From: an uncultured Gemmatimonadota bacterium
GTDB taxonomy: Bacteria > Gemmatimonadota > Gemmatimonadetes > Gemmatimonadales > GWC2-71-9
Assembly (NCBI GenBank): GCA_937961295.1
Contig: CALGOK010000003.1
Span: 1-24,964 of the forward strand
DNA length: 24,964 nucleotides
Reading direction: 5' to 3'
A program made the translations under genes and the position numbers. Shown here in pieces: positions 20,094-24,964 of the stretch. The notes below the pieces were generated by a model. It was not told the DNA's origin. It worked only from the letters and a program-made list of their open reading frames with translations, and did no database searches. Position 1 is the stretch's first letter. Each line of letters starts with the position of its first letter.

Positions 20094-22730
20094 ATGGCCC
20101 TGCCCGTGGAGCCCATGACGCCCCCCCGGCTGGGGGAGTCGGCGGTGACCGCCGCGCCCGAGACCCGGGATCCGCGGTGGTTCGCCGCGCTCGGCTATTG
20201 CGCCTTGCTGCTGGTGGCGTACCAGGCCCCCGACGGTGTCGCGATCTTCGACATCATCTCCGGCCCGGTGCAGTACCTGCCGCTCTGCCTCATGGCCGGC
20301 TGGGCGTTCTGGAGTGCCGCCCGGCAGCGCGAGGATCTCGAGCGCGGCACCCGACGGGCGCTGCTGCTGGTGGCCGCCGCCATGGCGCTGTTCGCCCCGG
20401 GGATGGCCCTCTATGCCTGGGCCCACGCCCTCGCGGGCACCCCGCACGGACTGCCGATCGCGGGCGACCTGTTCTACCTGCCGGGGTACGTCCTGCTCCT
20501 CGCAGGCCTGCTGCTGATCCCGGTGCGCCACCCGCGCTCCTACCGCGCCTGGCACCTGCTGATCGACGGCGCGGTGGTGCTGGTCGGTGCCGGGCTGGTG
20601 ACCTGGCACCTCGTGATCCGGCCCACGGCGGGCGTCGGCAGCGACGGCATCGACCTCGTCCTGCGCGTTGCCTATCCGCTGCTCGGCCTCGGATTCCTCC
20701 TCGCGCTCAACGCCCTGGTGCTCCGCGGCGGACCGGTGGAGGCGCCGCGCGCGTTCGCGTGGCTGGCTTCGGCGGTGCTGCTGTACGTGGTGGCGGATGC
20801 CGGCTACCAGGCGCTGTACTACGGCGACGCCATCCCGGCGCCGTGGCTGGAGCGACTCGACGAGGCGGGCTATGCCACCAGCTACCTCCTGCTGGTCGGC
20901 GCGGGGCTCCACTATCGCCGCGGTGCGCGCCGCCGCCAGCACGACCATGGTCTCGCGCTCTACTGGCTGCCGCCACTTCCCGTGCTCGTCACCGGCACGG
21001 TGGCGACGCTGCTCACGGTGGTGGCGTTCGTCGACTTCAATCCCGAGACGTCCCCGCTGATCCTCGGGCTGGTCGCGCTCACCTGCCTGCTGGTGGGCCG
21101 GCAGGGCGTGACCGCCCGCCAGAATGCCGCGCTGCTCCGCGAGCAGGCCGAGCAGGAGGGTGAGGCACGGATCGCGGCGCTGGTCCGGCACGCCTCGGAT
21201 CTCTTCGTGGTGACCGACCTCGACGGCACCATCCGGTTTGCCTCGCCGAGCATCGCGACGCTGCTCGGACACGACGAGTCGGCGGTGGTCGGTCGCGACG
21301 TCGCGACGGTAATCGAACCCAATCATCGCGATGCGCTGCACATCCCGCCCGTGGGTGAGCCCGGCGGCGCCCAGCGCACCATGACCCTTCGGCTGCGCCG
21401 CCACGATGGCGGCACCCGGGAATGCGAGGTCGTGGTCACCAACCTCGCCGACGAGCCGGCGGTGCAGGGCATCGTGTTCGTGGCGCGCGACCTGAGCGAG
21501 CGTCGCGCGCTCGAATCGCGGCTGCAGCAGGCGCACAAGATGGAGGCAGTGGGCCGGCTCGCCGGCGGCGTGGCCCACGACTTCAACAACCTGCTCACCA
21601 CCATCCTCGGCGAGACGGAGCTGCTGCTCGAGGAGGATGCGCGGCGAGGCGCGGACCGCGACGAGCTGACCACCATCCACCAGGCGACGCTGCACGCCGC
21701 CGACCTCACCCGGCAGCTGCTGGCGTTCTCGCGCCGCCAGGTCACCTCCGCGCGCGCAGTCGACCTCGACGACCTGGTGTCCGCCACGCTCAGGATGTTC
21801 CGGCGGTCGGCGAACCAGGTGCACATCGAGCGCCAATTCGCCCGCGACCTCCGCCCCGCGTGGGCCGACCCGCACCAGATCTCCCAGGTGGTGCTCAACC
21901 TCCTCCTCAACGCCCGCGATGCGATGCCGGGCGGCGGCACGGTGACGATCACCCTCGCCAACCTGCGCCTCGAGGCCCCGTGGCAATCCACCGTCCTCCC
22001 GGCACCGCCGGGGGAATACGTGATGCTCGAGGTGGCCGACGGCGGCGTGGGCATGGACGCGGCGACGCGCGACCGGGTGTTCGAGCCGTTCTTCACCACC
22101 AAGGCGTCGGGGCACGGCACCGGCCTGGGGCTTCCCACCGTGCTGTCGACCGTCGAGAAGCACCGGGGCGGGGTGCGCATCAGCAGCGCGCCGGGAGCCG
22201 GCACCCGCGTCGTCGTGATCCTTCCGGTCGCTCCCGTGGCGGCCGGGACGCTGGGCAACGGGACGCCTGCGGACCAGGGCGCCGGCGCCGAGGCGACGGT
22301 CGCACCCCGGGGTCGCGAGCGCATCCTGCTCGTCGACGACGAGGCGCCGGTGCGCGACGTGACACGACGCATCCTCGAGCGGCTTGGCTATGTGGTCGAG
22401 ACCGCGGCGGGCGCCGACCAGGCGCGCCGGGTGATCGCCGTGGGAGGCTGCCCCGACCTGCTGCTGACCGACGTGATCATGCCCGACGAGAGCGGCCCCC
22501 AGCTGGCCGCGGACCTCCTCGGCCGCTGCCCCGACCTGCCGGTGCTCTACATCTCCGGGTTCACCGGGGACGAATTGCAGCGCCAGGGGACCCTGGGAGC
22601 CGGGATCGCGTTCCTCCAGAAGCCCTATTCGCCCCGGGAACTGGCGGAGCGGGTCAGGGCGGTCCTCGATGGCGGCCCCACCCCGGTCGGGGCGGGGGCT
22701 GGCGAAAACCCGGGCATCGTGCGTAGTTAG
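20094..22730 (+). CDS. Hybrid sensor histidine kinase (7-9 TM sensor, PAS, HisKA, HATPase, REC)
   Basis: 878 aa. Residues 28-335 hold about nine hydrophobic segments with no large loop, an integral-membrane sensor region. A PAS domain follows (about 360-470, VVTDLDGTIRFASPS). HisKA: phosphoacceptor H495 in GGVAHDFNNLLTTILG. HATPase: N box with N606 (LNLLLNARDAMP), G1 box ADGGVGM (649), F box FEPFFTTK, G2 box GHGTGLGL (673-680). C-terminal receiver: DDE at 748-750, phosphoacceptor D793 in LTDVIMP, K843 in LQKPYSP. A phosphorelay from H495 to D793 is expected; the output partner (an Hpt or response regulator) is not in the window. It is probably co-transcribed with permease and tryptophanase, being 6 nt away, though the last 300 bp and context do not show a ligand. 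Confidence 0.94.
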   Translation: MALPVEPMTPPRLGESAVTAAPETRDPRWFAALGYCALLLVAYQAPDGVAIFDIISGPVQYLPLCLMAGWAFWSAARQREDLERGTRRALLLVAAAMALFAPGMALYAWAHALAGTPHGLPIAGDLFYLPGYVLLLAGLLLIPVRHPRSYRAWHLLIDGAVVLVGAGLVTWHLVIRPTAGVGSDGIDLVLRVAYPLLGLGFLLALNALVLRGGPVEAPRAFAWLASAVLLYVVADAGYQALYYGDAIPAPWLERLDEAGYATSYLLLVGAGLHYRRGARRRQHDHGLALYWLPPLPVLVTGTVATLLTVVAFVDFNPETSPLILGLVALTCLLVGRQGVTARQNAALLREQAEQEGEARIAALVRHASDLFVVTDLDGTIRFASPSIATLLGHDESAVVGRDVATVIEPNHRDALHIPPVGEPGGAQRTMTLRLRRHDGGTRECEVVVTNLADEPAVQGIVFVARDLSERRALESRLQQAHKMEAVGRLAGGVAHDFNNLLTTILGETELLLEEDARRGADRDELTTIHQATLHAADLTRQLLAFSRRQVTSARAVDLDDLVSATLRMFRRSANQVHIERQFARDLRPAWADPHQISQVVLNLLLNARDAMPGGGTVTITLANLRLEAPWQSTVLPAPPGEYVMLEVADGGVGMDAATRDRVFEPFFTTKASGHGTGLGLPTVLSTVEKHRGGVRISSAPGAGTRVVVILPVAPVAAGTLGNGTPADQGAGAEATVAPRGRERILLVDDEAPVRDVTRRILERLGYVVETAAGADQARRVIAVGGCPDLLLTDVIMPDESGPQLAADLLGRCPDLPVLYISGFTGDELQRQGTLGAGIAFLQKPYSPRELAERVRAVLDGGPTPVGAGAGENPGIVRS

Positions 22731-23026
22731 GGGGACCGGCTGCGCCCGTCGGCGCGCCTCGTCCCGCCCCAGTCCAGGGATCGTGAGTGACGACGCCTGC
22801 GTGAAGCACGCTGCGCAGGGCCTCCAGACGTGAACGAGCAGTCCCCGCCACGCGGCAAGCGCGCGTGGGCGCGGCAGCATGTGATGCCAGCGCACGACCA
22901 AAGTCCCCATTCCAGGAATCCGATGGTCAGTTCCTCCCGTGGCGCGTTCCGGCCCGCATGGCCGTCCGCCAACCCCTCGTGGATGACAGCCGAAGCCGTC
23001 CGCCTCCCGCCAACCCGGAGCGAACG
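22731..23026 (+). other. Leader region upstream of rho, no gene seen
   Basis: 296 bp without a supportable gene, between the sensor kinase stop and the rho start. The frame of rho stays open for about 160 bp upstream but has no ribosome binding site there and a composition unlike Rho. Visible structures: a hairpin GCGTG (22799-22803) with CACGC (22807-22811) nested in CCTGCG/CGCAGG (22796-22801 and 22814-22819), and a small perfect palindrome ATTCCAGGAAT around 22910-22920. A long leader would fit the autogenous control of rho known in enteric bacteria, but that is inference. Confidence 0.5.
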
Positions 23027-24289
23027 ATGAGCGACTCTCGCGGACGCCCGCCCCGGCGGCGTGGCGGCAGGGGGCGCGGTCGCCGGCGCGGCGGTGGCGG
23101 TGGCAACGGTGGCAACGGAGGGAATGGCGGCAACGGCGGCACCGGCGCGGCACTCCGCGACGCCCCGGCCAACTGGGAACCCGGATCGGGACCCGCCGTG
23201 AGCGGCATCCTCGAGCTCAACGACCGCGGCGGCGGCTTCCTGCGCCAGCGCAGCACCAGCTACCTCCCCGGCGCCGACGACATCTTCGTGCCGCAGTCCA
23301 CCATCCAGCGCTACAAGCTTCGGCCCGGTGACGAGATCGAGGGTGAGGCCGGCCCGCCGCGGGGCGGCAAGGCCCCGGCCCTGGCGATGGTCTCCTCGAT
23401 CTGCGGCCTGACGCCGGAGGAGTGCGAGGGCCGGCGTGACTTCGCCCGGCTCACCGCCATGCACCCGGCCGAGATGCTGCGCATCGGACCGCCGGGTGGC
23501 CTCAAGCGGGGCGACGACGTCACCGGCTCGCTGGTCGACCTGTTGGTGCCGCTCGGCAAGGGCCAGCGCGCCCTGGTGGTCGCCCCCGCGAAGGCGGGCA
23601 AGACCACCCTGCTCACCAACATCGCGCGCGGCATCGCCACCAACCATCCCGAGGTCCGGGTGTTCATCCTGCTGGCCGATGAGCGGCCGGAGGAAGTCAC
23701 CGAGATGGAGATGGCGAACGTCGGCGAGGTGATCGCGTCATCCTTCGACCACGGCGCCGAGCGCCACGTGGCCGTCGCCGAGATGACGCTGGAGCGGGCC
23801 CGTCGCCTGGTCGAGCTGGGCCAGGACGTGGTGATCATCCTCGATTCGCTCACCCGCCTCGCGCGCGCCTACAACAACATCGACCGCGGCTCCGGCCGCA
23901 CGCTGTCGGGCGGCATCGGCGCCGAGGCGATGGAGCGGCCCAAGAAGTTCTTCGGCAGCGCGCGCATGGTCGATCCGGCCAAGGGCGGCGGCTCGCTCAC
24001 CATCATCGCCACGGCCCTGATCGACACCGGGTCGCGCGCCGACGAGGTGATCTTCGAGGAGTTCAAGGGCACCGGCAACGCCGAGCTGGTGCTGTCGCGC
24101 GAGCTCGCCGAGCGGCGGATCTTCCCCGCCATCGACGTCGCCGCCAGCAGCACCCGGCGCGAGGAGCTGCTGCTCGACAAGGAGACGCTCAAGCGGGCCC
24201 ACGAGCTCCGCGCCACCGCCGCCGAGCTGCCGCAGAGCAAGGCGATCGAGCTGGTCCGCGAGATGCTGCAGCGGGGGCTGGTCACGTAA
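23027..24289 (+). CDS. rho: Transcription termination factor Rho
   Basis: 420 aa hexameric RNA-dependent ATPase. The N-terminal 45 residues are unusual: an Arg/Gly tract (residues 4-25) followed by repeated Asn-Gly-Gly units (27-38), replacing the helical Rho_N bundle. The cold-shock-like primary RNA site follows (GILELNDRGGGFLRQ, YLPGADDIFVPQ). Walker A APAKAGKT (186-193), DERPEEVTEME (218-228) with the catalytic Glu, Walker B ILDSLTRLARAYN (271-283, D273), Q loop LSGGIGAEAMERPKKFFG and R loop TGSRADEVIFEEFKGTGNAE are all intact. The ATG at 23027 is supported by GGAG 6 nt upstream. It stands alone, converging on a Rieske oxygenase gene. Confidence 0.97.
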   Translation: MSDSRGRPPRRRGGRGRGRRRGGGGGNGGNGGNGGNGGTGAALRDAPANWEPGSGPAVSGILELNDRGGGFLRQRSTSYLPGADDIFVPQSTIQRYKLRPGDEIEGEAGPPRGGKAPALAMVSSICGLTPEECEGRRDFARLTAMHPAEMLRIGPPGGLKRGDDVTGSLVDLLVPLGKGQRALVVAPAKAGKTTLLTNIARGIATNHPEVRVFILLADERPEEVTEMEMANVGEVIASSFDHGAERHVAVAEMTLERARRLVELGQDVVIILDSLTRLARAYNNIDRGSGRTLSGGIGAEAMERPKKFFGSARMVDPAKGGGSLTIIATALIDTGSRADEVIFEEFKGTGNAELVLSRELAERRIFPAIDVAASSTRREELLLDKETLKRAHELRATAAELPQSKAIELVREMLQRGLVT

Positions 24290-24294
24290 CCGGC

Positions 24295-24376
24295 GCGACA
24301 CCGCGAAGGGCGAGGGGCGAGGAGCGGCAGTGGGTGCCGCCCTTCGCCCCTCGCGCTTCGCCCCTCGCGATGTCGC
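24295..24376. repeat. Heptamer-arm inverted repeat element, copy 4
   Basis: The left arm 24295-24327 reads GCGACAC, CGCGAAG, GGCGAGG, GGCGAGG, AGCGG. The right arm 24337-24376, reverse-complemented, reads GCGACAT, CGCGAGG, GGCGAAG, CGCGAGG, GGCGAAG, GGCGG: one heptamer more. The inner stem GCGGCA/TGCCGC closes on a 5-nt loop (24330-24334). It lies between the convergent rho and Rieske oxygenase genes, 5 nt after the rho stop. Confidence 0.87.
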
Positions 24377-24379
24377 CCC

Positions 24380-24964
24380 TCAGGTCAGGAATTCATGCAG
24401 CAACCCATGGAAGTGATGCACTCCCGTCTCCCGCTTCGCCGAGTAGCGCCCGCGGTCGTAGGAGCGTGAGCGCAGGTTCTGCTGCACCCGCTCGCAGATG
24501 GCGATGTCCTCGTCCTGGATCTCGTCGCTGAACGCCACCAGCCGGGTCCAGCGCGGGTCAGTCGCCGCATCCGCGGGGGGCTCGGCGGCGAACCAGTCGA
24601 ACACCACCTCGCATTCGCGGTGCCCGCGCGGGAGCACCACGTTGGTCTGCATCTGCCCCTGGTAGATGTTGAGCATCACGTTGGGAAAGAGCCAGTAATA
24701 CTGGGCGTCGTCCTCCGGCGACGACGCCACGTACTTGCGGTCCGTCCCGCCGCCATGGCGCAGCGGTGCGTGCTGCAGCGACCAGTAGCGGTGCGGCTCG
24801 ACCCGGTAGGCGTCATAGTCGAGCTCCTTGTGGAGCCCGGGATGGACCACCGGCAGGTGGTACCCCTCCAGGTAGTTGTCGACGTACACCTTCCAGTTGC
24901 ATGCCACCGTCCACGACTTGCGCATCACGAACCGCATTGCCGCCGGCCGGAACCGGGCGGTCCG
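24380..24964 (-). CDS. Rieske non-heme iron oxygenase alpha subunit, C-terminal part (5' end off window)
   Basis: The last 194 codons of a ring-hydroxylating-oxygenase type alpha subunit; the gene runs off the right edge, so the Rieske [2Fe-2S] domain is not seen. The visible catalytic domain starts with ACNWKVYVDNYLEGYHLPVV, the hallmark with the two iron-ligand histidines (GYH and the VVH five residues on) and the preceding Asp that links to the Rieske cluster of a neighbouring subunit. Further on, LFPNVMLNIYQGQMQTNVV and the C-terminal DEDIAICERVQQNLRS (third ligand Asp region) and GVHHFHGLLHEFL are typical. This layout resembles the quaternary-amine (choline, carnitine, betaine) and aromatic oxygenases; the substrate is uncertain without the N-terminus. 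Partner reductase not in window. Confidence 0.93.
   Translation of the reverse strand, partial: RTARFRPAAMRFVMRKSWTVACNWKVYVDNYLEGYHLPVVHPGLHKELDYDAYRVEPHRYWSLQHAPLRHGGGTDRKYVASSPEDDAQYYWLFPNVMLNIYQGQMQTNVVLPRGHRECEVVFDWFAAEPPADAATDPRWTRLVAFSDEIQDEDIAICERVQQNLRSRSYDRGRYSAKRETGVHHFHGLLHEFLT

Noticed and set aside
22676..22697. GC palindrome near the end of the sensor kinase gene
   Set aside because: It lies inside the coding region with a loop too tight for the full stem and no T tract.
22865..23026. In-frame upstream extension of rho
   Set aside because: It lacks a ribosome binding site and resembles no Rho sequence; GGAG precedes the ATG at 23027.
18870..23153. Long minus-strand open frame over 1400 codons
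   Set aside because: It lies antisense to tryptophanase, the sensor kinase and the start of rho, all with intact motifs; composition is that of a shadow frame.
851..24376. CRISPR array interpretation of the repeats
   Set aside because: The copies are inverted pairs at separate loci, not direct repeats with uniform spacers, and no cas genes are present.
851..24376. Target-site duplications flanking the heptamer elements
   Set aside because: Comparing both flanks of each copy, I saw no consistent direct repeat, so a classical insertion event is not shown.

Overview
The window is about 25 kb of very GC-rich, densely coding bacterial DNA from a diderm (Gram-negative type) organism. Two predicted lipoproteins carry an LAAC lipobox, and there is a large set of type IV prepilins. 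The fused alpha-beta 2-oxoacid dehydrogenase E1, the strongly GC-biased codon use and the intergenic repeat style fit Gemmatimonadota best. That assignment is inference; no rRNA or other phylogenetic anchor is present. I see no phage, transposase, CRISPR, tRNA or rRNA, so this looks like chromosomal backbone.

Layout. 1-847: 3' part of a membrane/coiled-coil protein gene. 961-5116 (minus strand): small 82-aa protein, lipoprotein amidohydrolase and fused E1. 5177-10966 (plus): eight minor-pilin genes arranged as two consecutive paralogous cassettes, each GspH/FimT-like, PilV-like, PilW-like, PilX-like. 11012-11518 (minus): DJ-1/PfpI protein, divergent from a nitrilase-GNAT pair (11731-13301, plus), which is followed by a MazG-like pyrophosphohydrolase and an unusual cysteine-rich lipoprotein (13373-14997). 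15080-17225 (minus): proline dehydrogenase, a 105-aa unknown and rsgA, with 4-nt overlaps. 17365-22730 (plus): APC amino-acid permease, tryptophanase and a hybrid sensor kinase. 23027-24289 (plus): rho. 24380-24964 (minus): 3' part of a Rieske oxygenase alpha-subunit gene, cut by the window edge.

How the genes work together. Most neighbours overlap by 1-4 nt (ATGA, GTGA or TGATG junctions), so the transcription units are compact. The pilin block probably supplies priming/tip subunits for one or two type IV pili or pseudopili; the pilus motor and secretin genes are not here. The divergent proline dehydrogenase and permease-tryptophanase units suggest an amino-acid catabolism locus.

The most distinctive things are two. 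First, a family of intergenic elements made of inverted arms with a 7-bp internal period (GGGCGAR-type), usually starting GCGACA; four related copies occur, plus one of different sequence but the same period. Second, a 431-aa lipoprotein (13702-14997) built of about eight 32-39-residue repeats, each with a cysteine pair, which looks like a disulfide-stapled helical solenoid. I do not recognise that family.
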